The notes: generated by a model not told the origin, from the letters alone. A stretch of DNA of 6,618 nt from Tardiphaga sp. (GCA_014377915.1 JACMOT010000069.1:1-6618), one strand, 5' to 3'. Numbered from the stretch's first letter, positions 1 to 5,782 are shown. Numbers and translations are program-made.

Positions 1-165
1 GACGTGGCCGGTTTTCCAGACGGTCATGACCGCGCCGACGGCAGCGCAAAGCGTTCCGGCCAGGGCCGGCGCGGCGTTCTGGAATAGAGAGTTGACCAAC
101 GCGGCATAGATACTGGGCGGCAGCATCTTTTCGTCAGCGTCTGTCTCGGGCTCAATCAATCGCAT
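1..165 (-). CDS. N-terminus of a probable membrane protein, possibly a diguanylate cyclase (partial)
   Basis: The first 55 codons of a gene that continues past the left edge. It starts at an ATG (163-165) and reads MRLIEPETDADEKMLPPSIY and onward. An acidic N-terminus of about 16 residues is followed by an amphipathic stretch (PSIYAALVNSLFQ, residues 17-29) and a hydrophobic segment (about 32-50, rich in Ala, Gly, Val) that looks like the first membrane helix. No catalytic domain is visible. From memory, this 'IYAALV-SLFQ' opening resembles membrane GGDEF or GGDEF-EAL proteins of Bradyrhizobium and relatives, but that is recall and cannot be tested on 55 residues. There is no clear Shine-Dalgarno sequence, and a GTG two codons upstream is an alternative start. 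It lies 201 nt downstream of tolB in the same direction, so it may have its own promoter. Confidence 0.5.
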   Translation of the reverse strand, partial: MRLIEPETDADEKMLPPSIYAALVNSLFQNAAPALAGTLCAAVGAVMTVWKTGHV

Positions 166-366
166 CAGCACGCGCCGTTCGTTCGATGTACGACGCTCGA
201 AGATACCCGCGGGTCGTGAAACCTTCTTAAGGGAACATCGTTAACCGGATATTGAACGTCGCTTAAAATGTGCGGAATTTGCTGTAATTTCAGGGTAGTA
301 GGCAAATTTTGCCGCAGCACTATTCCGCGCTGTGGAAATCCTTAACCGGCGTCGTAAATAGTTTGT
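166..366 (-). promoter_or_regulatory. AT-richer intergenic region between tolB and the partial gene
   Basis: About 200 nt without a gene. Positions 220-365 are clearly more AT-rich than the flanking coding DNA, which suits a promoter region for the partial gene at 1-165. It holds several short symmetric elements: a near-palindrome GGCAAATTTTGCC at 301-313 (6-bp arms, one central base), a 7-bp inverted pair GCGGAAT/ATTCCGC (about 271-328), and three TTAA-containing hexamers (near 226, 240 and 342) whose spacing does not fit the CtrA consensus. I could not assign a convincing -35/-10 pair on the minus strand. No RNA gene is recognisable. Confidence 0.35.
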
Positions 367-373
367 TTACGAC
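351..373 (-). repeat. 8-bp perfect inverted repeat across the tolB stop codon
   Basis: GTCGTAAA (351-358) and TTTACGAC (366-373) are perfect reverse complements separated by 7 nt. The right arm includes the tolB TAA stop (367-369). As RNA this is an 8-bp stem of which half is A-U, and no U-tract follows on the minus strand (the downstream sequence begins CGCCGG), so it is not a standard intrinsic terminator. It could be a weak transcript-end stem, an RNA stability element or a protein-binding site for the next gene. Confidence 0.4.
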
Positions 374-1725
374 AGTAATGGCGACCACGCCGGGTCCGAC
401 GCGAAGCCGGGCGTTGGTACTTTCAATTCATTGCGTCCGGAAACATCGACAGTGAACAGCGACGGGCCGCCGGCGCCGCCGGGCTCACGGAAGAACATGA
501 TGACACGACCATTCGGCGCGAAGGTCGGACCTTCATTGTGGTAGCCGGAGGTCAACAGACGTTCGCCGGAGCCATCCGGCTTCATGATACCGATTGAGAA
601 CTGGCCGCCGCCCTGCTTGGTGAAGGCAATGTAGTCACCGCGCGGCGACCATACCGGCGTCGAGTAGCTGCCATCGCCAAACGAGATACGCTGGGCCGGG
701 CCGCCGGTGGCGGCCATCGTATAGATCTGCGGCTTGCCGCCGCGATCAGATTCGAAACAGATCTTGCTGCCATCCGGCGCATAGGACGGCGAGGTATCGA
801 TCGCGGGAGTGTCGGTCAGCCGCGTGGTGGATTTGGAACGCAGATCCATCACGAACAGATTGGAGTTGCCGCCCTGCTGCAAGCTCATGATGACGCGCTG
901 ACCGTCCGGCGAGAAGCGCGGAGAGAACGACATGCCGGGAAAATTGCCGACGATCTCGCGCTGTCCGGTCTCGATGTTGAACAGGTAGACCTTGGGGTCG
1001 CCCTGCCCGAACTCCATATAGGTAATTTCCTGCGTTGACGGCGAGAATCGCGGCGTCAGCACCAGATCGGCACCGCGGGTGAGGTAGCGCACATTGGCGC
1101 CGTCCTGGTCCATTAGCGCCAGGCGCTTGACGCGGCGTTCCTTGGCGCCGGTTTCGTCGACAAACACGACGCGGCTATCGAAATAGCCTTTTTCGCCGGT
1201 GAGGCGCTCGTAGATCTGGTCGGAAATGATATGGGCGATGCGGCGCCAATATTCCGGCGAGGTGAAATATTGCTGGCCGGTGAGCTGCTGGCCGGTGGCG
1301 ACATCCCACAGCCGGAACTCGGCCTTCAGCCGTCCGTCGGGCTGACGCGTCATGCGGCCGGTCACCAGCGCCTGGGCATTGATGGTCTTCCAGTTCTGGA
1401 ACTGCGGTGGCGTATCGATGCTGGTGACCTTGTCGATGAAGGCCGCGGGATCGATTGGCGCGAACAAGCCGCTGCGCTTCAGATTGTTGGTAATCACCTG
1501 GGCGACACCGACGCCGACCTCGTTGTCGGCGGCTGTCCCGGCGACGAAATTCGGAATCGCGATTGGCAGCGGGGCGACATTGCCTTCGGTAATTTGCACC
1601 CGCGCCTGACCAAGAGCCGTGCGGCCGCCCGCACCGATCAGCAGGCCCGTCGATGCCATTCCGGAGATAATCTGTCGGCGACTGGGGCGAAACAACATTG
1701 AAGGCAATCCATTCTTGTCGGTCAT
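367..1725 (-). CDS. tolB: TolB, periplasmic beta-propeller protein of the Tol-Pal system
   Basis: TolB is the periplasmic partner that binds Pal and OmpA-type proteins and is acted on by TolA, linking the inner-membrane motor to the outer membrane. In the 452-residue product, residues 10-41 look like a twin-arginine signal (S15-R16-R17-Q-I-I, then a Gly/Ala/Leu-rich stretch, likely cleavage near A41). The mature chain opens with [19 protein letters not shown], followed by the alpha/beta N-domain (about 43-180). The six-bladed propeller (about 183-452) shows the repeated blade signature at PRFSPSTQ (225), PRFSPDGQ (269), PSYAPDGS (313), PVWSPRGD (357), PTFAPNGR (400) and PAWSPLLS (445). I chose the ATG at 1725. 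A longer frame to 1821 would overlap tolA by 47 nt and add a non-homologous leader. The ATG at 1698 (MLFRPSRRQ), 9 codons in, is an equally sensible start. There is no strong Shine-Dalgarno sequence; coupling through the mini-ORF at 1722-1778 is possible. No pal follows in the window. Confidence 0.96.
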   Translation of the reverse strand: MTDKNGLPSMLFRPSRRQIISGMASTGLLIGAGGRTALGQARVQITEGNVAPLPIAIPNFVAGTAADNEVGVGVAQVITNNLKRSGLFAPIDPAAFIDKVTSIDTPPQFQNWKTINAQALVTGRMTRQPDGRLKAEFRLWDVATGQQLTGQQYFTSPEYWRRIAHIISDQIYERLTGEKGYFDSRVVFVDETGAKERRVKRLALMDQDGANVRYLTRGADLVLTPRFSPSTQEITYMEFGQGDPKVYLFNIETGQREIVGNFPGMSFSPRFSPDGQRVIMSLQQGGNSNLFVMDLRSKSTTRLTDTPAIDTSPSYAPDGSKICFESDRGGKPQIYTMAATGGPAQRISFGDGSYSTPVWSPRGDYIAFTKQGGGQFSIGIMKPDGSGERLLTSGYHNEGPTFAPNGRVIMFFREPGGAGGPSLFTVDVSGRNELKVPTPGFASDPAWSPLLS

Positions 1726-1778
1726 TGTTGCAGGCTGTGCTGGATATCGACGATCGGCAATGCGGCAGACAGGCTCAT
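1722..1778 (-). other. 18-codon mini-ORF bridging tolA and tolB
   Basis: ATG at 1778-1776 overlaps the tolA TGA (1777-1775) as ATGA. The frame encodes [18 protein letters not shown] and ends with a TGA (1724-1722) that overlaps the proposed tolB ATG (1725-1723), again as ATGA. It is out of frame with tolB. It fills the whole gap between the genes, so ribosomes leaving tolA could reinitiate here and then on tolB, which lacks an obvious ribosome-binding site. This may be a coupling device rather than a functional peptide, or chance. Confidence 0.3.
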
Positions 1779-2842
1779 GACCGGCGCTCGGTGAAGACGG
1801 GTTCGAAAAACTTCCATTCATCGAAATAGGCCGCCGGCAGCTTGTACGGCTGGCATTCGATGATCGCGCGCAGGGCGCTTTCCTGGTAGACGCGGAAATA
1901 CGGGGTGGACGGGCTGCTGACGCTTTGCGGCGTGGCCTCCAGCGAGCCGTCCTGCTTCAGTTTGACGCTGAAGATGGCTTCGGTCATCTGCGCTTCGATA
2001 CCGCCATAGGGCTTCTTCCAGCAGCGCTCTACCTGCGACTTGAACATCGCCCCCCAGGTCGCGGAATTATCCGCGGCCTTGCCCTTCGACAGGCCAAGGG
2101 CGGCGTTTGAATTCAACGTTTCGCCAGTCGCCGCGTTCCGGCTCGGATCGCGCTTGTCGAGCAGGGCCGCGATCTTCGACTGGTCGAAGGTGCGCTCGGG
2201 CTTCTTGGCCTCCATCGTCGCCTGGGCTTCGGCCTTGGCTTTTGCGTCGGCGTCAGACTTGGCCTTTGCCTCGGCTTTGGCCTTCGCCCTGGCTTGCGGG
2301 TCAGCCTTTGCCTTGGCATCGGCCTGGGCCTTGGCTTGCGCGTCGGCCTTTGCCTTGGCGTCCGCCTGGGCCTTGGCTTCGGAAACCGCCTTGGCCTGCG
2401 CCAGCGCTTCAGCCTCTATCTTCGCCTCGGTCGCAGCATCCGCCTTGGCCTTGGAGTCCGCCGCGGCCTTGGCTCCCGCCTTGGCAGCGGCGGCAGCGGC
2501 GGCGGCTTGCGCGGCGGCCTCGGCGGCGGCCTTGTCTTCCGTTTTCGGCTGCGGCGGCGGCGTGGTTTCAGTCACGACCGGCGCCTTCTCGGTGATCTTG
2601 CCGACGGTGTCGTCGAGCGGCTTGGCCTCGGCGACCTTCTCGACCAGCGGCGCCTTGATTTCCTTCTTGCCGGACTTGATGCCGGCGGTGACCTTGGCGA
2701 GTTGATCGGCGGAGATGATGTCGACGGGAAGCGAGTCTTCCGGAATAGAGACGAAGGCCTTCGACGAGAAAGACACGAGTCCCCAGCCCAGCACGAGCAC
2801 GTGCAGGGCCACGGATGCCGCGAGTGTCTTGTCGACCTTCAC
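1775..2842 (-). CDS. tolA: TolA, inner-membrane-anchored periplasm-spanning protein
   Basis: TolA transmits force from the TolQ-TolR motor to TolB and Pal. The 355-residue product has the standard three-part plan. A short cytoplasmic N-terminus and one membrane helix (about 8-26, [15 protein letters not shown]) are followed by a Pro/Lys linker (about 55-103). A long Ala/Lys/Glu/Asp/Gln helix (about 104-213) built on 14-residue repeats comes next, then a C-terminal globular domain (about 255-352). The latter contains W263, VERCWKKP (271-278) and a second cysteine at 330; Cys274 and Cys330 could form the disulfide found in TolA domain III. The start is GTG (2842-2840), two nt after the tolR TGA, with AGGGGA in the end of tolR as ribosome-binding site, so it is probably translationally coupled to tolR. 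The identification rests on architecture, the C-terminal motifs and the position between tolR and tolB. Confidence 0.95.
   Translation of the reverse strand: MKVDKTLAASVALHVLVLGWGLVSFSSKAFVSIPEDSLPVDIISADQLAKVTAGIKSGKKEIKAPLVEKVAEAKPLDDTVGKITEKAPVVTETTPPPQPKTEDKAAAEAAAQAAAAAAAAKAGAKAAADSKAKADAATEAKIEAEALAQAKAVSEAKAQADAKAKADAQAKAQADAKAKADPQARAKAKAEAKAKSDADAKAKAEAQATMEAKKPERTFDQSKIAALLDKRDPSRNAATGETLNSNAALGLSKGKAADNSATWGAMFKSQVERCWKKPYGGIEAQMTEAIFSVKLKQDGSLEATPQSVSSPSTPYFRVYQESALRAIIECQPYKLPAAYFDEWKFFEPVFTERRS
2294..2377 (-). repeat. Two tandem 42-bp units inside tolA
   Basis: Units 2294-2335 and 2336-2377 match at 38 of 42 bases by direct comparison. They encode [14 protein letters not shown] and [14 protein letters not shown] (TolA residues 170-183 and 156-169). 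More diverged 14-residue units follow in the protein (184-197 [14 protein letters not shown], then 198-211). The repeat extends the helical domain II of TolA; high DNA identity of the two units suggests a fairly recent in-frame duplication. Confidence 0.85.
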
Positions 2843-2844
2843 CT

Positions 2845-3294
2845 TCAGGTCCCCTGCTCCACCTCGGTTACCAGCGCCAGCCGCTTGAAACCGGCGCCGG
2901 ACAACTGGCCCATCACGCGGGCCACGGTTCCATAATCGGCCTTCTTGTCCGCGCGCATGAAAATACGCTCATCGACTCCACCACGGGCGTCGGTGATGGC
3001 CTTCAATTTCGGTATCAGATCGTTCATCTCCACCTCGGTGTCATTGATGAAGATCTTTCCCTTGATATCAACGGATAGCTGCAGCGGCGTCTTGTCCTGC
3101 TCCAGGCTCTTGGCCTGGGTCTGCGGCAGGTCGAGCGGCACGCCCACGGTTAGCATCGGCGCCGAGACCATGAAGATGATCATCAGCACCAGCATGACGT
3201 CGACCATCGGGGTAACGTTGATCTCGGCCATGACGTTAGCGCGACGACGACCTCGTCGTCCGCCGCCACCGCCTCCGCCCATATTCATGCCCAT
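2845..3294 (-). CDS. tolR: TolR, ExbD/TolR-family motor subunit
   Basis: TolR is the ExbD-like subunit that, with TolQ, uses the proton-motive force to energise TolA. The 149-residue product has a cytoplasmic N-terminus with a Gly tract (6-12) and a basic patch RRGRRR (13-18). The family signature AEINVTPMVDVMLVLMIIF (23-41) carries the essential channel aspartate at D32. The membrane helix spans about 29-50. The periplasmic domain includes PLDLPQTQA (53-61) and the conserved RADKKADYGTVARVM (114-128) region. The start is ATG at 3294; a second ATG two codons later (3288) is equally possible and overlaps the stop of the 13-codon frame at 3285-3326. Neither start has a clear Shine-Dalgarno sequence. 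It sits 37 nt after tolQ and 2 nt before tolA. Confidence 0.96.
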   Translation of the reverse strand: MGMNMGGGGGGGRRGRRRANVMAEINVTPMVDVMLVLMIIFMVSAPMLTVGVPLDLPQTQAKSLEQDKTPLQLSVDIKGKIFINDTEVEMNDLIPKLKAITDARGGVDERIFMRADKKADYGTVARVMGQLSGAGFKRLALVTEVEQGT

Positions 3295-3326
3295 GATCGA
3301 ATGCCCGCTGTCAGGTTCAAGGTCAT
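3285..3326 (-). other. 13-codon mini-ORF between tolQ and tolR
   Basis: An ATG at 3326, five nt after the tolQ stop and preceded by GAGGA at very short spacing, opens a frame MTLNLTAGIRSWA. Its TGA (3287-3285) overlaps the second in-frame ATG of tolR (3288-3286) as ATGA. It may help couple tolR translation to tolQ. It is very short, the GAGGA is only 2 nt from the ATG, and it could be chance. Confidence 0.2.
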
Positions 3327-3331
3327 CGTCC

Positions 3332-4045
3332 TCAGACGCGCTCGTCGATCTGGCGCGACAGGATCGCCGAGAATTCGTCGGCGAAACCTTCCAGGCGCTG
3401 GGCCTGGCGGTTCACCTCGGACGTGAACTTATTATAGAAGATAGTGGCGGGTATGGCGGCGATAAGGCCGATGGCGGTGGCGAACAGCGCCTCCGCGATG
3501 CCGGGCGCCACTACCGCGAGCGAGGTGTTCTTGGACGCGGCGATCGACTGGAAGCTCGACATGATGCCCCAGACGGTTCCGAACAGGCCCACGAAGGGGC
3601 CGGCGGAACCGACGGTGGCCAGCACCAGCAGCCGGCGCTCCAGCCGCTCGACCTCGCGTGCGATGGAGACGTTCATCACCTTGTCGATCCGCATCTGCAG
3701 CCCGGTGAACGAGCGCGCCTGGCTCTCGAACGAGCGCTTCCACTCGCGCATCGCCGCGACAAAACACGCCGCCATCGACTGCGTCGGCTTGGTGGACAGC
3801 GCGCGATACAGATCCTCGATCGACTCGCCGGACCAGAACGCCTGCTCGAAACGGTCCATGGCGCGCTTGGTGCGCGAAAACAGGAAGATCTTGTCGATCG
3901 CGATCGCCCACACCCACACGGAACAGCCGAGCAGGCCCATCATGACCGCCTTGACGATCCAGTGAGCCTGCCAGAACAGCGCAACCAGCGAGACGTCGGA
4001 AGAAGCGAGCGGCAGGGCTGACTGCGCCACATCGGCCGGGTTCAT
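3332..4045 (-). CDS. tolQ: TolQ, MotA/TolQ/ExbB-family proton channel subunit
   Basis: TolQ is the three-helix stator subunit of the Tol motor in the inner membrane. The 237-residue product has membrane helix 1 at about 28-50, a cytoplasmic domain (about 55-135) with the helical [13 protein letters not shown] region, helix 2 at about 138-165 ([21 protein letters not shown]) and helix 3 at about 174-203 ([22 protein letters not shown]). The threonines T144 and T190 correspond to the channel threonines of the family, and the PG-EAL--TA-GL motif is intact. I chose the ATG at 4045 (MNPADVAQ) because GAGAGGA (4054-4060) lies 8 nt upstream. The frame stays open to a TTG at 4207, but that extension is not like TolQ. 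It is first gene of tolQRAB here; ybgC, often found upstream, is absent. Confidence 0.96.
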   Translation of the reverse strand: MNPADVAQSALPLASSDVSLVALFWQAHWIVKAVMMGLLGCSVWVWAIAIDKIFLFSRTKRAMDRFEQAFWSGESIEDLYRALSTKPTQSMAACFVAAMREWKRSFESQARSFTGLQMRIDKVMNVSIAREVERLERRLLVLATVGSAGPFVGLFGTVWGIMSSFQSIAASKNTSLAVVAPGIAEALFATAIGLIAAIPATIFYNKFTSEVNRQAQRLEGFADEFSAILSRQIDERV

Positions 4046-4334
4046 AGGCGGTATCCTCTCAACGCAAAAATTCCATTCAAACCAGCGGCTTGTCGATGCC
4101 GGTGGCGGCCACGCGTCAGGCGCGGCGTGGACGCCAGCGCATACCTTGTCATGTCGCATGAGGGGCTCATCCCGAGCCGGGCCTTGATTCCCCTGCCAAC
4201 ATGTCAAAACGAGGGCTTGCCCCCTTTTGCAGGCTTTACCAGACGCTAATCGTGGTTAACGGAGAGTTACCAAAGGGGCTTTACACGGAGAAATGAAGCG
4301 GAATTCGCTTGTTCGGCCGGCCCGCTGTGCCCCT
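4046..4334 (-). promoter_or_regulatory. Upstream region and probable promoter of the tol operon
   Basis: About 290 nt between the terminator of the preceding gene and tolQ, so the tol promoter should lie here. Contents: the tolQ ribosome-binding site GAGAGGA (4054-4060); a perfect TTGACA hexamer on the minus strand (4207-4202) with no convincing -10 at 16-18 nt; a direct repeat GGCTTTAC at 4232-4239 and 4277-4284; and a CtrA-like box at 4256-4270. The AT-richer part is 4200-4300. I cannot fix the transcription start. No RNA gene is recognisable. Confidence 0.45.
4256..4270. promoter_or_regulatory. CtrA-like box TTAA-N7-TTAC
   Basis: On the plus strand TTAA (4256-4259), seven nt, then TTAC (4267-4270), followed by C. 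This matches seven of the eight fixed bases of the alphaproteobacterial CtrA consensus TTAA-N7-TTAA. It lies about 210 nt upstream of tolQ. CtrA control of envelope and division genes is known in the class; binding here is inference, and such short matches occur by chance. Confidence 0.25.
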
Positions 4335-4371
4335 CAAACGAAACCGCCCATCTGTCAGGCAGATGGGCGGT
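4335..4371 (-). terminator. Intrinsic terminator after the DUF2852 gene
   Basis: Positions 4343-4371 form a perfect 12-bp inverted repeat with a 5-nt loop (arms ACCGCCCATCTG and CAGATGGGCGGT). Reading the minus strand, the stem runs straight into TTTCGTTT, a T-rich tail with one CG break. It lies 58 nt past the DUF2852 stop and should separate that gene from tolQRAB. The tail is less T-rich on the other side (AAA, then GCC), so minus-strand termination is favoured. Confidence 0.8.
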
Positions 4372-4429
4372 CCGTGCGGTCTCTCAAGAGGGATCAGAAT
4401 CGCCCGCGGCGAAGCCTGTCCCGGTTGCC

Positions 4430-4903
4430 TCAGCCCTGCGGCTGGGTGTCGCTCGGCGGCGTCGGCCGCGGCCGGTGTTGGGCCATGAACTGGTCGAACT
4501 CTTCCTTGTCCTTGGCGTGGCGCAGCCGATCCAGGAAGTCCTTGAATTCATGCTGCTCTTCCTCGAGGCGGCGCAGCGTTTCGACGCGGTATTCGTCGAA
4601 GGCGCGGTTGCCGGAGCTCGGCGGGCCGAAGCCGCCGAAGTTGAAGCCGCGACGCTCCATCCGGCCGCGCATCCGCTCCATCTTGTGCTGCATGCGCTCC
4701 ATCTTGTTGGCGAACCGATCGCCATGATCCCAGCAACCCATTTTCCTGCTCCCAAGCGTGAAGAAAAGAAGTGCGAGGCCAACCGGCCACCACACGATGA
4801 AACCCAGTACGATCAGTGCAATGCGCCAAGGCGATTGCGTCCGGTAGGACATCTGCCGATCGTCGGGGTAGTCCCAGCGATTGAGGTCCGCAGCGTTGGC
4901 CAT
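4430..4903 (-). CDS. DUF2852 family single-pass membrane protein
   Basis: Function unknown. The 157-residue product has a soluble N-terminus (MANAADLNRWDYPDD), one membrane helix (about 26-50, WRIALIVLGFIVWWPVGLALLFFTL) and a conserved-looking GSRKMGCW (51-58). A methionine-rich basic helix KMERMQHKMERMRGRMER (67-84) follows, then a Phe/Gly/Pro linker (87-98). A charged helix with coiled-coil character (101-143, containing YRVETLRRLEEEQHEFKDFL and RLRHAKDKEEF) precedes a Pro-rich tail. This matches my memory of DUF2852 proteins of Bradyrhizobium. The start is the ATG at 4903, which has GGAG 6 nt upstream; ATGs at 4915, 4927 and 4951 are in frame, but the last sits inside a palindromic operator. 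It lies 107 nt downstream of tetR, has its own likely promoter, and is followed by a terminator. Repression by the neighbouring TetR is inferred from the shared operator. Confidence 0.88.
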   Translation of the reverse strand: MANAADLNRWDYPDDRQMSYRTQSPWRIALIVLGFIVWWPVGLALLFFTLGSRKMGCWDHGDRFANKMERMQHKMERMRGRMERRGFNFGGFGPPSSGNRAFDEYRVETLRRLEEEQHEFKDFLDRLRHAKDKEEFDQFMAQHRPRPTPPSDTQPQG

Positions 4904-4938
4904 TTGCCTCTCCATGGACGGCGCCATGCCGTCGGTGA

Positions 4939-4957
4939 ATGTAAATAACATTTACAT
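4939..4957. promoter_or_regulatory. Palindromic operator O1 upstream of the DUF2852 gene
   Basis: ATGTAAATAACATTTACAT is a perfect inverted repeat with 7-bp arms (ATGTAAA/TTTACAT) and a 5-nt spacer. It ends 35 nt upstream of the chosen DUF2852 start and covers where the -10/transcription start would fall. The same half-sites and spacing recur at the tetR start (O2), so it is a strong candidate binding site for that TetR protein. Confidence 0.7.
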
Positions 4958-4984
4958 ACCTAAACCGAAGGCTGATTTTGTCAA
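4956..4984 (-). promoter_or_regulatory. Probable promoter of the DUF2852 gene
   Basis: A perfect -35 hexamer TTGACA (4984-4979) is followed at 17 nt by AGGTAT (4961-4956), a poor -10 by the E. coli consensus; TAGGTA at 16 nt is no better. Alphaproteobacterial -10 elements are often loose. The -10 region touches operator O1, which would place a bound repressor over the transcription start. Confidence 0.45.
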
Positions 4985-5010
4985 GATATCCGGGGCGGGC
5001 GATGATCGAA

Positions 5011-5724
5011 TTATTTTGCCGCCTTGCCCCACGGGCCGGCCGGCCTGTCGTCGGCCTCCGGAACCGGCGCTGGCGGCGGCCGGCGATCGGTCGGAAATCC
5101 CAAACCGCGCAAATAGATCAGTACGCCGGCCTCGAGCAGGTCCTCGGGCGGCATCGGCAGCTTGCGGCGCGCGGCGTCGCCGCGGCCGAACAACGACGCG
5201 ACACCATGGGCCAGCGACCAGATATGCAGCGCCATCATCAGCGCCGGCGGTCGCGCCACCCCAGGCGGCGTCAGCGCCGCGAGCCGCTCGGCGGCGGCCC
5301 GGATCACGCCGAAAGCGCGTTCGCCGGCCGCCATCAGCAACGGATTGGCATCGGCGGGAATTCCGGATTCGAACATCGCCGAATAGAACGCCGGTTCGGT
5401 GCGGGCAAATTCCAGATAGGCCTTTCCGACCCGCTCGAACGCCGTGACCGTGTCCGGCCGGCCATCGTCCCAGGCCGCGGTCAGGGTCGCCTCGAACTGC
5501 TCGAAGCCGCGCTGCGCGATGCTGGCGAGCAGATCGTCGCGATCGCGAAAATGCCGGTAGGGCGCGGCGGCGCTGACGCCGGCGGATCGCGCGGCATCGG
5601 CGAAAGTGAAGCCCGCCGGGCCCTTTTCGGCGATCAGCCCGAGCGCCGCCTGCAGCAGCGCCTCTTTTAGATTGCCGTGATGATAGCCGCGCTCGGCGCG
5701 GCGGTCGTCCTTGCGCCAGCTCAT
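5011..5724 (-). CDS. TetR/AcrR-family repressor with WHG-type C-terminal domain
   Basis: A DNA-binding regulator of 237 residues. The N-terminal TetR domain (about 14-64) starts YHHGNLKEALLQAALGLIAEKG, and the helix-turn-helix is TFADAARSAGVSAAAPYRHF (40-59). The C-terminal ligand domain includes EFARTEPAFYSAMFE (105-119) and HIWSLAHGVASLF (167-179), the W...HG signature of the WHG subgroup, followed by a Pro-rich tail (about 211-232). The ligand is unknown. The ATG at 5724 is the only sensible start, since the conserved domain begins by residue 14, and it has no Shine-Dalgarno sequence. A promoter-like pair places the transcription start almost at the ATG, so the mRNA may be leaderless. Operator O2 overlaps this start and a matching O1 precedes the DUF2852 gene, implying autoregulation and control of the neighbour. 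Confidence 0.93.
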   Translation of the reverse strand: MSWRKDDRRAERGYHHGNLKEALLQAALGLIAEKGPAGFTFADAARSAGVSAAAPYRHFRDRDDLLASIAQRGFEQFEATLTAAWDDGRPDTVTAFERVGKAYLEFARTEPAFYSAMFESGIPADANPLLMAAGERAFGVIRAAAERLAALTPPGVARPPALMMALHIWSLAHGVASLFGRGDAARRKLPMPPEDLLEAGVLIYLRGLGFPTDRRPPPAPVPEADDRPAGPWGKAAK

Positions 5725-5745
5725 GTGAAGGGCTTTTACATGAGC
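5719..5745. promoter_or_regulatory. Palindromic operator O2 over the tetR start
   Basis: A 27-bp inverted repeat centred on 5732, with perfect 8-bp outer arms GCTCATGT/ACATGAGC and 11 of 13 arm positions paired. Its 19-bp core (5723-5741) reads ATGTGAAGGGCTTTTACAT, that is ATGTRAA-N5-TTTACAT, the same pattern as O1 at 4939-4957. It includes the tetR start codon (5722-5724) and the predicted -10. Confidence 0.7.
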
Positions 5746-5761
5746 CGGGCCGCGAGGTCAC
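5733..5761 (-). promoter_or_regulatory. Probable promoter of tetR
   Basis: GTGACC (5761-5756) as -35 and TAAAAG (5738-5733) as -10, each matching 4 of 6 consensus bases, are spaced exactly 17 nt apart on the minus strand. The -10 ends 8 nt before the ATG, so transcription would start within a base or two of the start codon. Confidence 0.4.
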
Positions 5762-5782
5762 TAGTTCCCGCTGCCTAAATTC

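Noticed and set aside
226..265. CtrA site upstream of the partial gene
   Set aside because: The TTAA elements are separated by 10 and 18 nt, not 7, so they do not fit the consensus.
351..373. A third TetR operator of the O1/O2 type
   Set aside because: The arms share only GTAAA/TTTAC, begin GTC rather than AT, and have a 7-nt instead of a 5-nt spacer.
1726..1821. Extension of tolB to an ATG at 1821
   Set aside because: It would overlap tolA by 47 nt, add about 32 residues before the signal peptide with no likeness to TolB, and displace the twin-arginine motif far from the N-terminus.
2204..2530. CRISPR array or intergenic tandem repeat
   Set aside because: The repeats are in frame within tolA, have no spacers, and encode the expected helical domain.
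2040..2935. Long plus-strand frames opposite tolA, with Ala-rich or Leu/Gly-rich translations
   Set aside because: They are antisense to the repetitive GC-rich TolA helix; the low-complexity translations simply mirror the repeat, and the minus frame has clear TolA domains.
2945..4021. A 358-codon plus-strand frame opposite tolR and tolQ
   Set aside because: It is antisense to two well-identified genes, has no family resemblance, and its composition is that of a GC-rich shadow frame.
4046..4207. Extension of tolQ to a TTG at 4207
   Set aside because: The added 54 residues are not TolQ-like, and a good GAGAGGA ribosome-binding site sits before the ATG at 4045.
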